NCBI RefSeq assembly: GCF_009827635.1
Contig: NZ_WTYW01000001.1
Coordinates: 1,258,001 to 1,322,000, forward strand
Direction: 5' to 3'
Length of the DNA stretch: 64,000 bases
Source: Parapontixanthobacter aurantiacus
Lineage (GTDB): Bacteria; Pseudomonadota; Alphaproteobacteria; Sphingomonadales; Sphingomonadaceae
In this document: in pieces, positions 38,864 to 50,875 of the stretch
How positions within the stretch are numbered: position 1 is the first letter of the stretch
Layout: each line of letters starts with the position of its first letter
Translations under genes and position numbers: made by a program
Notes under the pieces: generated by a model
The model's input: the letters and a program-made list of their open reading frames with translations, nothing else
Database searches by the model: none
What the model was told of the DNA's origin: nothing

Positions 38864-39694
38864 ATGTCTCTCGAAGACCGACCGGAACTTGAAGCAGAGC
38901 AAACAGCAGACAGCGCCGAACAGCGGGACGGCTTGGGTTTCCTGTGGTTCATCGCGAAGGTCGTAATCGTCGTCTTTCTTTTTCGAGTCCTTGTCTTTTC
39001 AGCATTCTACATTCCCAGCGAAAGCATGATGCCGACCCTTCTGCGCGGCGACTATCTGGTCATCGCGAAATGGCCATACGGTTATTCGAAATACTCCATC
39101 CCCTTCGGCACGCCCCTGCCGGAAGGGCGCATCTTTGCCGCTCTTCCGGAACGCGGCGACATTGCCGTATTCAAGCATCCGCTCGATCGTTCGGACTACA
39201 TCAAGCGGGTCGTCGGCCTGCCGGGAGACCGGGTCGAATTGCGTGACGGGCAGTTCTTCCTCAACGGTCATAAGGTTCCGCGCGAAGAACAGGCCGACTT
39301 CGCCATCGCTCGGGGGCCATATGCTTCGTGCAACTGGGGCCGACCGATTATCCTGCCAACTGGCGAAGAAGGCTGTCGCTTCGGGCGAAGCCGCGAGAGG
39401 CTGGACGAAGCAGACGCCTACGAAATTTTGGACAGCGGAAAGGGTTATGCGGACGACTTTGGCCCAGAGATCGTTCCAGCAGGCCACCTCTTCGTTATGG
39501 GCGACCATCGCGACAATTCGCAGGACAGCCGCTTTCCGCTTCGTGTCGGCGGCGGAACCGGCTTCGTTCCGGTAACGATGCTCGTCGGCCGGGCCGATCG
39601 CATCGTTTTCTCGACCGACGGCCATGCAGACTGGTCGGACCCGGCAAGCTGGTTTAGAGCAGCGCGCTGGAACAGGATCGGCAACGAATTGTGA
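38864..39694 (+). CDS. lepB: Signal peptidase I
   Basis: Encodes a 276-residue type I signal peptidase, which cleaves signal peptides of exported proteins at the outer face of the inner membrane. One N-terminal membrane span is seen. Catalytic Ser lies in YIPSESMMPTLLRGDYL and catalytic Lys in DYIKRVVGLPGDRVELRDG. The C-terminal box is GDHRDNSQDSR. Two cysteines (ASCNWG, EEGCRFG) in the periplasmic part could form a disulfide. It is the first gene of lepB-rnc-era. Confidence 0.97.
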   Translation: MSLEDRPELEAEQTADSAEQRDGLGFLWFIAKVVIVVFLFRVLVFSAFYIPSESMMPTLLRGDYLVIAKWPYGYSKYSIPFGTPLPEGRIFAALPERGDIAVFKHPLDRSDYIKRVVGLPGDRVELRDGQFFLNGHKVPREEQADFAIARGPYASCNWGRPIILPTGEEGCRFGRSRERLDEADAYEILDSGKGYADDFGPEIVPAGHLFVMGDHRDNSQDSRFPLRVGGGTGFVPVTMLVGRADRIVFSTDGHADWSDPASWFRAARWNRIGNEL

Positions 39695-39701
39695 AGAAAC
39701 C

Positions 39702-40373
39702 TTGAGCGAATTGCGCCCTGAAACAATGGCATGGCTTAAATCAAGCGGTTTCGCGATCGGCGACGCCGCGCGTTGGAAAGCCGCGCTCACGCACGGCAGC
39801 CTGGGGGAAAAGCGCGATTACGAACGCCTCGAATTTTTGGGCGATCGCGTGCTGGGCCTTGCCATCGCATCCTGGCTCTACGACCGCAATACCGGGCCGG
39901 AAGGCAAGCTGTCTCTGAGGCTCAACGCGCTTGTCAGCCGCGAGACCTGCGCCGGTGTCGCTCGTGCTATCGGGGTTCCCGATCATGTTCGCCTCGGCAG
40001 TCAGGCCCGTGCCGATGGCGGCGCGGACAGCGACAACATCCTCGGCGACGTCATGGAGGCATTGCTGGGCGCGTCCTTCCTCGACAGCGGCTATGAGGCA
40101 ACTGCGAAGCTGGTTCACAAGCTTTGGGCGGACATGATCGCAAGCAGCGCCGGCCAGCACAAGCATCCCAAGAGCGCGTTGCAAGAATGGGCGGCGGCGC
40201 AGCGTCGCAAACCGCCAGAATATAGCGTGAGTTCGCGGACCGGACCGGATCACGCGGCGAAGTTCACCGTTCTTGTTAAGGTGAAGAACGTCGGCGAGGT
40301 CGAAGCGACCGCGTCGAGCAAGCAGGATGCCGAAACGGCGGCGGCGAAGGCCTTTCTGGAGAAATATGCGTGA
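39702..40373 (+). CDS. rnc: Ribonuclease III
   Basis: Encodes a double-stranded-RNA-specific endonuclease (223 residues) that processes rRNA and regulates mRNAs. The catalytic signature is ERLEFLGDRVLGLAIASWL with the second acidic patch at DNILGDVMEALLGASFLD, followed by a dsRNA-binding domain (SALQEWAAAQRRKPPEY onward). I place the start at TTG 39702 (LSELRPETMAWLKSSGF), seven bases after lepB; the ATG at 39726 would cut into the domain, and longer frames overlap lepB without support. It overlaps era as GTGA. Confidence 0.9.
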   Translation: MSELRPETMAWLKSSGFAIGDAARWKAALTHGSLGEKRDYERLEFLGDRVLGLAIASWLYDRNTGPEGKLSLRLNALVSRETCAGVARAIGVPDHVRLGSQARADGGADSDNILGDVMEALLGASFLDSGYEATAKLVHKLWADMIASSAGQHKHPKSALQEWAAAQRRKPPEYSVSSRTGPDHAAKFTVLVKVKNVGEVEATASSKQDAETAAAKAFLEKYA

Positions 40374-41266
40374 CTGAACAGGATAGCAGATGCGGCGTCG
40401 TCGCGATCATCGGCGCGCCGAACGCCGGCAAGTCGACGCTGGTCAACCAGCTCGTCGGGCAGAAGGTCGCGATAACTTCGGCCAAGGCTCAGACGACGCG
40501 TGCGCGAATGCTCGGCATCGCGCTGCACGGCAACACGCAGATGATTTTGATCGACACGCCGGGTATCTTTTCGCCGCGGCGCAAGCTGGAGCGCGCCATG
40601 GTCAGCGCAGCCTGGGAAGGTACGCAAGCAGCCGATGCCGTCGTCCTGCTGGTCGATCCGATCAAACAGCGCCGCCATGAACTCGAACCGCTGGTCGAGG
40701 CGTTGTCGAAACGACCCGAACGCAAGATTCTCGTCCTCAACAAGGTCGACAAGGCGAAGAAGGAGCCGCTGCTCGAACTCGCTCAGGAATTAGGAGCGAA
40801 AGCGGAATTCTCGCAGGTTTTCTTCGTCAGCGCGCTGACCGGAGACGGTGTCCCCGAGATGAAAGACGAACTCGCCGGGATGATGCCGGAAGCGGCGTGG
40901 ATGTATCCCGAGGACCAGGTGTCCGATGCGAGCGAGCGCCTTCTTGCTGCCGAGATCACGCGCGAGCAACTCTATCGACAGTTGCACGAGGAACTGCCCT
41001 ACGACAGCGCAGTCCGGCCCGAAAGCTATACGCAGCGCGCAGATGGAAGCGTGGAGATCCGTCAGCAAATCGTAATCGGCAAGGCGAGCCAGAAGCCCAT
41101 CGTTCTCGGCAAGGGGGGCAGCCGGATCAAGGCGATCGGCGAAGCGGCGCGGACGGAACTAGCAGAGATACTCGGCCAGAAGGTTCACCTGTTCCTGCAC
41201 GTCAAGGTCAGCGAGAACTGGGACGAAGACCGCGAAATCTATGAGGAAATCGGCCTCGATTACTAG
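40370..41266 (+). CDS. era: GTPase Era
   Basis: Encodes a 298-residue Era GTPase needed for late 30S assembly and 16S rRNA maturation. The G1 loop GAPNAGKSTLVNQLVGQK, DTPG and NKVD motifs and the KH domain with VLGKGGSRIKAIGEAARTEL are all present. The start is GTG at 40370, overlapping the rnc stop by four bases, as in many alphaproteobacteria. Its stop overlaps the stop of the convergent MFS gene (CTAG, 41263-41266). Confidence 0.97.
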   Translation: MTEQDSRCGVVAIIGAPNAGKSTLVNQLVGQKVAITSAKAQTTRARMLGIALHGNTQMILIDTPGIFSPRRKLERAMVSAAWEGTQAADAVVLLVDPIKQRRHELEPLVEALSKRPERKILVLNKVDKAKKEPLLELAQELGAKAEFSQVFFVSALTGDGVPEMKDELAGMMPEAAWMYPEDQVSDASERLLAAEITREQLYRQLHEELPYDSAVRPESYTQRADGSVEIRQQIVIGKASQKPIVLGKGGSRIKAIGEAARTELAEILGQKVHLFLHVKVSENWDEDREIYEEIGLDY

Positions 41267-42641
41267 TTCGTCGCGGAACGGCGCGCGCGTGCGAACCGCG
41301 TGAGGCTGCACACGGCGGCAAGGACCGCGAACCCGCAGGCGGCCAGCATGGGCACTTCGCCCAGCCCCGCCCCCATCACCAGCAGCAGGCCGATTAGCGC
41401 GGCGCCCAGCGTTTGCCCCATCAGCCGCGAGGTCGACAGCATCCCGCCCGCCGCGGCCGAGCGCTCCTTGGGAGCCCGACCGATGATTAGCCGCGAATTC
41501 GGCGCGAAGAACAAGCCGAAACCGAGCGCCGCAAGCGACAGCCGCCACCCGATTGCCGTCGGGCCCGGCGCCTCGGGCAGAAAGGCGAGCAATAACAGGG
41601 CGACGATAGCGATGGCCATGCCGGTGACGCCGAGTTTCGTGGCCGCGACCCTGTCCGAGAGCCATCCCGCAGCCGGTGCGACGAACAGCATCGTCAACGG
41701 AAACGGAAGCAGTAGCAAGCCGACCTCGGCCGGAGCGTAACCATAAACCTGCTCAAAGCGAAACGGCAGCGCGACCATCAGCGACGAACTGGCTAGAAAC
41801 GCCGCGACGGCAGCCAGCGCCGACAGACCCAGTACCGGGTTGGCAAGCAGGTCGACGGGAACGACCGGGTTGCTGCGAGCACGCTCGCGCTTGACGAGAT
41901 ACACCGCCGACAATGCGCCGAGTGCGACTGCGACGATGCCCGCCAGGGTCGTCTCACCATGTGTCGCGAGCTGTAGCCCGCCGATGAGCAGCAGGACGGT
42001 CAGCGCGCTCCAGAGCCCGCTCAGGCGCTCGGGCGAACGCTCATGCGCGACGGGTTCGGGTAGCGACCGCCCGATGACGAGGCTTAACACGGCCAGCGGA
42101 GCGGCCACCACGAACACCCAGCGCCAGTCGAAATGCTCGACGATGAAGCCACCGAGTGTCGGCGCGATGGCGTAGGATGTGGCGACAATTACCGAGTTGA
42201 TGCCCATGCCACTTCCAAGACTCTTTGCCGGATAGATTTCGCGCAGCATGGCGGCGGCCACGCTGAGCGCCATGCCTGCCCCGATCGCCTGCCCTGCACG
42301 AGCAAGCAGCAGGACCGGAAAGCTCGCGACGAAGAATATCGCGGTCGTCGCAAGGAGAAAGATCGCCTGTCCGATCTGGTACAGCCGCCGATGGCCGATC
42401 CGGTCGCCCATGTTGGAAAAGGGCAGCAAGCCCATGACGAGGACGAGCTGATAGACCGTGACGACATTCGTCGCGACGCCATTTGTAACGCCGAGTTCCC
42501 GAGCGATCGTCGGCAAGGCTACGTTCGCGATCGCTCCATCCAGCACGAACAGCGCCGTACCGAAGCTAATCGCCACGATAGCGAGCACGCGGCGCGGCAT
42601 GGGCAGGCCATCGCGCGTAGCCTGCTCCCGAACCTGCGCCA

Positions 42642-42642
<1 letters not shown>
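41263..42642 (-). CDS. MFS transporter, DHA2/QacA-type drug-export family
   Basis: Encodes a 459-residue membrane transporter of the major facilitator superfamily. The N-terminal ALFVLDGAIANVALPTIARE is typical of the DHA2 (EmrB/QacA) group, and about fourteen spans fit the length. GSGMGINSVIVATSYAIAPT marks the fifth helix. The start is the ATG at 42642, overlapping the topA stop by one base (TGATG); the TTG one codon earlier is not used. The substrate is unknown, probably a hydrophobic drug or metabolite. Confidence 0.9.
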
Positions 42643-45227
<2,585 letters not shown>

Positions 45228-45379
45228 GAGTGTTGCGGCAGTCCTTACGTGCGTATGCGTGTATACGCGCGAAAGTGGGGATCGCTTTTCACGCGTGTCA
45301 AGCGGGTTTGGGGACGTCGGACTCCAGTTCGCTTACCAAGCTTGCGCGGGTTTCATTAAGTTCGTCTTCGTTGATCCGG

Positions 45380-46558
45380 CTAGTTGCGGCTGACCTTGCC
45401 GCCTGCATGGCGTTCCAGACGACCGGCGATTTCGAGTTCCAGCAGTGCCATCTGCACCTCCGCGACGCTCGCGCCTGACTGACGGACGATTTCGTCGATC
45501 GAAATGGGCGCGCTCGACAGCATAGCCGCAATATCGCTTTCGTCCGGCGGGTTGGCGGAAGAAGCCGCAGTCGGCTTTGGCTGTGAAGTGACAGGCCTCG
45601 GCCTATCCCGCGCCGCAGCCCGCACCACGCGGATGCGTGGCTCGCCGGTGAAACCGGACAAGGCCTCCAGAACATCCTCGACCGACTGGATGAGGATCGC
45701 GCCGTCCCGGATCAGCTCGTTGCAGCCATGACTGCGCGCATCGAGCGGCGAGCCGGGGATCGCCATGACCTCGCGCCCCGCTTCGCCCGCCAGCCTCGCC
45801 GTGATGAGCGAGCCGGACTTAGGCGCTGCCTCCACGACCAGCGTCCCCGCCGCGAGCCCGGCGATGATCCGGTTGCGGCTTGGAAAATTTTGCGCGCGCG
45901 GCTCCGTCCCCGGTGGCTGTTCAGCGATCAGCAGCGCGTCACTCGCGATGCGCTCCTGTAGGTCGGCGTGCTGCGGCGGATAGGCGATCTCGATCCCGCT
46001 GGCGATGACGCCAATGGTCGAACCCGACCCTGCACCGAGCGAACCTTCATGCGCAGCCCCGTCGATCCCGCGCGCCAGTCCGCTCACGACCGTCAGTCCC
46101 GCTTCCGCAAGGCCCAGCGCGAAGTCGCGCGCCAGCCGGATCGCCGACGCGCTGGCATTGCGCGCCCCGACGATGGCCACGCATTGCCGCGCGGCCAGTT
46201 GCCAGTCACCGCGATAGGTGAGGATCGGCGGCGCGCTTTCGAGTTCGGCAAGCAGTGGCGGAAAGTCGGGCTGATCGTGGAACAGGTATTTCGCCCCGGC
46301 CCGCTTCACCGCAGCGACTTCGCGCTCTACGAGATCGGGACGCACGGCGACGTAGCGGCGCTTACCCTCGCCTCCCATGTTCGGCAGCGCCTCCAACGCG
46401 GCGATAGCTGTTCCGTAGCGATCGATGAGGTTACGGTAGGAAATCGGCCCGATATGGGGCGAGCGCAGCAGGCGGATACGCGCAAAGGCTTCTGCCTGAG
46501 ACAGCGTCGGCGGTTCGGGCGCTACGGGTTCGTCCTGAAGGAGAGGGCTGCTCGTCAT
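45380..46558 (-). CDS. dprA: DNA-processing protein DprA
   Basis: Encodes a 392-residue DprA, which protects incoming single-stranded DNA and loads RecA during transformation. Key stretches are FPPLLAELESAPPILTYRG, VSGLARGIDGAAHEGSLGAG and FPSRNRIIAGLAAGTLVVEA. The C-terminal winged-helix domain is seen in APISIDEIVRQSGASVAEVQ. The start is the ATG at 46558 (MTSSPLLQDE); the frame is open for another 133 codons upstream but that part is not coding-like. It lies between plsY and topA on the same strand. Confidence 0.95.
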   Translation of the reverse strand: MTSSPLLQDEPVAPEPPTLSQAEAFARIRLLRSPHIGPISYRNLIDRYGTAIAALEALPNMGGEGKRRYVAVRPDLVEREVAAVKRAGAKYLFHDQPDFPPLLAELESAPPILTYRGDWQLAARQCVAIVGARNASASAIRLARDFALGLAEAGLTVVSGLARGIDGAAHEGSLGAGSGSTIGVIASGIEIAYPPQHADLQERIASDALLIAEQPPGTEPRAQNFPSRNRIIAGLAAGTLVVEAAPKSGSLITARLAGEAGREVMAIPGSPLDARSHGCNELIRDGAILIQSVEDVLEALSGFTGEPRIRVVRAAARDRPRPVTSQPKPTAASSANPPDESDIAAMLSSAPISIDEIVRQSGASVAEVQMALLELEIAGRLERHAGGKVSRN

Positions 46559-46596
46559 TGCTGCGGCGCTAGAACCGATTGACGAACATCCGGTTA

Positions 46597-47187
46597 TTAT
46601 TTGCCGCCTATACGCGGTTCCTCGCTTTTCAGCAGGCGGGCGATATTGGCGCGGTGGAGGAATATGACGAGCGCAGCGATCACGACGAGGACCACGACGT
46701 AATCGGCAAAGCCGAGGAAATGGGCGGCGATTGCAGCGGCCACGACCGCGCTCATCCCGGCAAGCGAACTGATGCGCGAGACGGCCAGCACGACGAGCCA
46801 GACGAGGCCGTAAGCAAGGCCGATCTGCCAGGCAAGACCGAAGGAGACCCCCGCATTGGTTGCAACGCCCTTGCCGCCGCGAAAGCGCAGCCAGATCGGA
46901 AAGCAATGCCCCAGAACCGCGCCTAAGGCGGCCCAGCCGACCGCGTCGGGGAACCACAATTTCGCGAGAAGAACGGGCAGGAGCCCTTTCGCAAGATCGA
47001 GAGCCAGCGTTGCCGCCGCCACTGCCTTGTTGCCGGTGCGAAGGACGTTCGTCGCCCCGATATTGCCGCTGCCGATCTTGCGAACGTCGCCCATCCCGGC
47101 CATCCGCGTGAGCAATAGCCCGAAGGGTATCGACCCGAAAAGATAGCCCAGAAGCAGCGCCCAGACATTTTCCGTAGCAAAATCCAT
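46597..47187 (-). CDS. plsY: Glycerol-3-phosphate acyltransferase PlsY
   Basis: Encodes a 196-residue membrane acyltransferase that transfers an acyl chain from acyl-phosphate to glycerol-3-phosphate, the first step of phospholipid synthesis. The motifs YLFGSIPFGLLLTRMAG, IGSGNIGATNVLRTGNKAVA and LGHCFPIWLRFRGGKGVATN are canonical, with about five spans. It is read away from murI and lies upstream of dprA. Confidence 0.96.
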   Translation of the reverse strand: MDFATENVWALLLGYLFGSIPFGLLLTRMAGMGDVRKIGSGNIGATNVLRTGNKAVAAATLALDLAKGLLPVLLAKLWFPDAVGWAALGAVLGHCFPIWLRFRGGKGVATNAGVSFGLAWQIGLAYGLVWLVVLAVSRISSLAGMSAVVAAAIAAHFLGFADYVVVLVVIAALVIFLHRANIARLLKSEEPRIGGK

Positions 47188-47211
47188 GGCCTGCCTCTAA
47201 CCCTCCACCCG

Positions 47212-48030
47212 ATGCTTGTCGAACACGATCCTAGCACGGTCAAAGCCGATGCGCCTATCCTCATGCTCGATTCCGGTGTCGGCGGCCTCACGGTCCTGTC
47301 CGAATTGCGCGCGCTCCTGCCCCATGCGCCGGTGATCTACGCCGCCGATCTGGCGGGCCTGCCCTATGGCGACAAGAGCGAGCACGAGATCGCGGCGCGT
47401 GTTGCCGGATTGCTCGGGCGGATGAGCGAACGCTATCGCCCGCGCCTCGCCTGCATCGCGTGCAACACGGCGAGCACGATCGCCCTGTCGATGGTTCGCG
47501 ACGTGCTCGAAATTCCGATCGTCGGCACGGTCCCGGCGATCAAGCCGGCGGCTGCCATGACCCGCACGAACGTCATTGGCCTGCTGGGAACGAAAGCGAC
47601 TATCAGGCAGCCTTACGTCGATCGCCTCGAGGCGGAGTTTGCCAAGAACAAGACGCTAGTGCGCCACGCCGCCCCCGAACTCGTCATGGCGGCGGAAGCG
47701 CGGCTGCGCGGAGAACCGGTCGATCAGGCACTGGTGGACGATGCAGCCCACGCCCTGCGCGAAAAGGCGCATGATGCGAAGATCGACACGCTGGTCCTTG
47801 CCTGCACGCATTTCCCGCTGATCCGCAACGAGTTGCTGCGCGCCTTCGGTTCGGAAGTAACGCTGGTGGATGGATCGAAGGGCATTGCGCGGCGGATCGT
47901 CGATCTCACCCGCCATCAGGATTTCGAACCGGCACCGTCCTTTTTCGTGGCGACTGGCAAGCCGGCCATGCTCGATCCCTATCGGGACGCGCTATCGAAC
48001 CTCGGCTTCATGAGCGTATCGACCTTCTGA
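47212..48030 (+). CDS. murI: Glutamate racemase
   Basis: Encodes a 272-residue cofactor-independent racemase that makes D-glutamate for peptidoglycan. The substrate loop LDSGVGGLTVLSELRALLP and the two catalytic cysteines (CIACNTASTIALS and VLACTHFPLIRNEL) are present. A leader of about 17 residues precedes the core. It is divergent from plsY with only 24 bases between start codons, so their promoters must overlap. Confidence 0.96.
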   Translation: MLVEHDPSTVKADAPILMLDSGVGGLTVLSELRALLPHAPVIYAADLAGLPYGDKSEHEIAARVAGLLGRMSERYRPRLACIACNTASTIALSMVRDVLEIPIVGTVPAIKPAAAMTRTNVIGLLGTKATIRQPYVDRLEAEFAKNKTLVRHAAPELVMAAEARLRGEPVDQALVDDAAHALREKAHDAKIDTLVLACTHFPLIRNELLRAFGSEVTLVDGSKGIARRIVDLTRHQDFEPAPSFFVATGKPAMLDPYRDALSNLGFMSVSTF

Positions 48031-48233
48031 CAGATAGGCAGCTAACCCGAAGCGGCACGAGCATTGCGATAATTGCAAGACTTGCGGGCAGAGGCCCGAT
48101 TGCGGCGCAAACGCGCGCAGATGCGCACTTATCGCGAATCGCTCGCAAAGATCGCGGTGGCCAAACGCCTTGCGAGGCAGTATCTGGCGCCCCACATCCG
48201 ACGACGAGAACGCGACGCACTTACGGCTAGACG

Positions 48234-49454
48234 ATGAATTACGACCAGATCTTCGACAAGGCGATCGACCGGTTGCACGCCGAGGGTCGCTATCGCGTGT
48301 TCATCGACATCCTGCGGAACAAGGGCGCCTATCCCAATGCGCGCTGCTTTCATGGCCACAACGGTCCCAAGCCGATCACGGTCTGGTGTTCGAACGACTA
48401 TCTCGCAATGGGGCAGCATCCCAAGGTCGTCGGCGCGATGGAAGAGGCGCTGCACGATGTCGGCGCAGGTTCCGGCGGAACTCGCAATATCGGCGGCAAC
48501 ACGCATTACCACATCGAACTCGAGCGCGAGCTGGCCGACCTGCACGGCAAGGAAGGCGCACTGCTTTTCACCAGCGGCTATGTCTCGAACGACGCGACAC
48601 TCTCGACGCTTGCCAAGCTGCTGCCCGGCTGCATCATCTTTTCGGACGAACTGAACCACGCCAGCATGATTGCGGGCATCCGTAACGCCGGGTGCGAAAA
48701 GCGGGTCTTCCGCCACAACGACCTGGCACATCTCGAGGAACTGCTGGCCGCCGAAGACATCGACGCGCCCAAGGTCATCGCCTTCGAAAGCGTCTATTCG
48801 ATGGACGGCGACGTCGCCCCGATTCATGAGATTTGCGACCTTGCCGAGAAATACAACGCGCTGACCTATATCGACGAGGTTCACGCCGTCGGCATGTACG
48901 GCAAGCGCGGTGGCGGCATTACCGAGCGGGACGGCGCGGCCGACCGGATCGACATCATAGAAGGCACGCTCGGCAAGGCGTTCGGCGTCATGGGCGGCTA
49001 TATCGCGGCCGACCGCAAGGTCATCGACTGCATCCGCTCCTACGCGCCCGGTTTCATCTTTACGACCTCGCTCTCGCCGGTCCTCGCAGCAGGTGTTCTC
49101 GCGGCGGTCCGCCACCTCAAGGAAAGCAGCGAAGAGCGCGACGCGCAGCAGATGAATGCAGCGATGCTCAAGGCGATCTTCGCCGAACGCGGTCTCCCGG
49201 TGATGCCGTCGACGACGCATATCGTTCCGCTGATGGTAGGTGATCCGGTGCGGGCGAAGAAGATCTCGGACATCCTGCTCGCCGAATACGGCGTCTACGT
49301 CCAGCCGATCAATTTCCCGACCGTTCCGCGCGGAACCGAACGGCTGCGCTTTACGCCCGGCCCGGCCCATACCCAGCCGATGATGGAAGAACTGGGCGAC
49401 GCGCTGGTCGAGATCTGGGAACGGCTCGACATGGAATTGTCGAAAGCCGCCTGA
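48234..49454 (+). CDS. hemA: 5-aminolevulinate synthase
   Basis: Encodes a 406-residue PLP enzyme condensing glycine and succinyl-CoA to 5-aminolevulinate, the alphaproteobacterial C4 route to haem. [59 protein letters not shown] and the cofactor lysine in [20 protein letters not shown] are diagnostic. Upstream is a 203-base gap after murI with no clear Shine-Dalgarno at the ATG. It is a marker for alphaproteobacterial origin. Confidence 0.97.
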   Translation: MNYDQIFDKAIDRLHAEGRYRVFIDILRNKGAYPNARCFHGHNGPKPITVWCSNDYLAMGQHPKVVGAMEEALHDVGAGSGGTRNIGGNTHYHIELERELADLHGKEGALLFTSGYVSNDATLSTLAKLLPGCIIFSDELNHASMIAGIRNAGCEKRVFRHNDLAHLEELLAAEDIDAPKVIAFESVYSMDGDVAPIHEICDLAEKYNALTYIDEVHAVGMYGKRGGGITERDGAADRIDIIEGTLGKAFGVMGGYIAADRKVIDCIRSYAPGFIFTTSLSPVLAAGVLAAVRHLKESSEERDAQQMNAAMLKAIFAERGLPVMPSTTHIVPLMVGDPVRAKKISDILLAEYGVYVQPINFPTVPRGTERLRFTPGPAHTQPMMEELGDALVEIWERLDMELSKAA

Positions 49455-49530
49455 CGGCCCTCGCGACCGCTGGACATCGCACGTCCGTGCGCTACTGCCC
49501 CGAGCGAACGATGCAGACGGGGGAAGACAG

Positions 49531-50226
49531 ATGAGCGGCAATCCGGAACAGACCTACGACGAAATCGTGACCGGGCGCCGGTCCATTCGCGGGTTTCTCG
49601 ACAGGCCAGTCCCGCGCGACCTGATCGAGGAAGTCATCGCCCTCGCCCTTCGCGCGCCCTCGTCCTTCAACAACCAGTGCTGGAACTTCACGGTCGTCAC
49701 CGGCGATGCCCTCGACAACATCCGCAAGGGCAATACCGAGGGCATTCTCGCCGGAAAGCCCGACAGCCGCGAATTTCGCAAGCATGACGGGCAGCATCTC
49801 GATCACCGCACGCGGCAGGTCGACGTCGCCAAGCAGTTGTTCGGCGCGATGGGCATCGAGCGCGATGACAAGGAAGGGCGGCAGGACTGGGTGCTGCGCG
49901 GCTTTCGCCAGTTCGACGCGCCCGTCAGCATCATCGTCACCTATGACAGGGAATTGCTCGGCAGCGACATCGCCCCCTTCGATTGCGGAGCCGTTACCAA
50001 CGCGCTGATCAACGCAGCGTGGTCGCGCGGTCTCGGCTGCGTCATCAATAGCCAGGGGATCATGCAGTCGCCGGTCGTGCGCGAACATGCCGGCATCGCG
50101 GACAATCAGGTCATCATGATCTGCGTCGCCATGGGCTTTCCGGACGACGACTTCGCCGCCAACGCCGTCTATACCAACCGCAAAAGCGTCGAGGAGGCGG
50201 TGCGTTTCGTCGGCTTCGAAGACTGA
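49531..50226 (+). CDS. Nitroreductase-family flavoprotein
   Basis: Encodes a 231-residue FMN-dependent oxidoreductase of the nitroreductase superfamily. The FMN-binding start is TGRRSIRGFLDRPVPRDLIE, then ALRAPSSFNNQCWNFTVVTG. Near the C-terminus INAAWSRGLGCVINSQGIM marks the second half. The true substrate (quinone, nitroaromatic or other) cannot be told. GGGGGAAG precedes ATG 49531. It lies between hemA and a convergent MgtC-like gene. Confidence 0.88.
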   Translation: MSGNPEQTYDEIVTGRRSIRGFLDRPVPRDLIEEVIALALRAPSSFNNQCWNFTVVTGDALDNIRKGNTEGILAGKPDSREFRKHDGQHLDHRTRQVDVAKQLFGAMGIERDDKEGRQDWVLRGFRQFDAPVSIIVTYDRELLGSDIAPFDCGAVTNALINAAWSRGLGCVINSQGIMQSPVVREHAGIADNQVIMICVAMGFPDDDFAANAVYTNRKSVEEAVRFVGFED

Positions 50227-50232
50227 CGCCGG

Positions 50233-50751
50233 TCAGTCGGCTGCGGTATCGAGCGGCGCCGTGTCGGAGTTGGCATCGGTCAGCGTCTCGCTTGCCGGAT
50301 CGTAGCGCTCGACGAAGGGCGCGCTGACGATCAAGACGAGCAGCACGGGTACGGTGATGAGGATCGAAAGCCAGAGCATCCCCAGCCCGCACATCAGGCC
50401 GATGGCTCCTGCCGCCCAGATGGCCGAGGCGGACCCTGCCCCCATCACGTAATTGTCGTGCCGAAAGATGGCCCCGGCCCCGAGAAAACCGATGCCGGTG
50501 ATGACGCCTTCGAACACGCGCGTCGGGTCGATGCGGATCTGATCGTCGAAGCTGGTCAGCGCCAGTTCCATCGCCGCCATGGACAGGCCGCAGGCGGCGA
50601 CCGAAATCACGACGAAGGGCCGAAAGTCGATCGGCTTCTTGCGCAGGAACCGCTCCAGCCCGATCATCAGCGGCAGGACAACGGCAAAAGCGATGCGAAC
50701 GATCGCTTCGCCCCAGAGTATGTGTTGCGGTGAAAAACTCGACAGGTCCAT
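50233..50751 (-). CDS. MgtC/SapB-family membrane protein
   Basis: Encodes a 172-residue MgtC/SapB-family membrane protein. The family pattern is seen in RIAFAVVLPLMIGLERFLRK, then VITGIGFLGAGAIFRHDNYV and WAAGAIGLMCGLGM, with about four to five spans. In Salmonella MgtC affects Mg2+ starvation and ATP synthase; that need not hold here. The C-terminal soluble domain of full MgtC is absent. It converges on the nitroreductase gene with six bases between stops. Confidence 0.88.
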   Translation of the reverse strand: MDLSSFSPQHILWGEAIVRIAFAVVLPLMIGLERFLRKKPIDFRPFVVISVAACGLSMAAMELALTSFDDQIRIDPTRVFEGVITGIGFLGAGAIFRHDNYVMGAGSASAIWAAGAIGLMCGLGMLWLSILITVPVLLVLIVSAPFVERYDPASETLTDANSDTAPLDTAAD

Positions 50752-50875
50752 GTCACAAAAACGTCATACCAGGCTTCCGTTTCCATCCCAACCCTGACGC
50801 GCTCTCAAATCGCAGCAGCTCGCGGGAAAGTCTGCCGCTCTCGGCGGTTGGACAAGTGAACAGTTATGCGGAGGA

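Noticed and set aside
45380-46957. A longer 525-residue form of DprA
   Set aside because: The N-terminal 133 residues are a shadow of plsY in another frame, rich in Arg and Cys. The family start is at 46558.
48129-49541. A 470-codon antisense frame across hemA
   Set aside because: High-GC codon bias opens long shadow frames. The sense strand encodes an unmistakable 5-aminolevulinate synthase.
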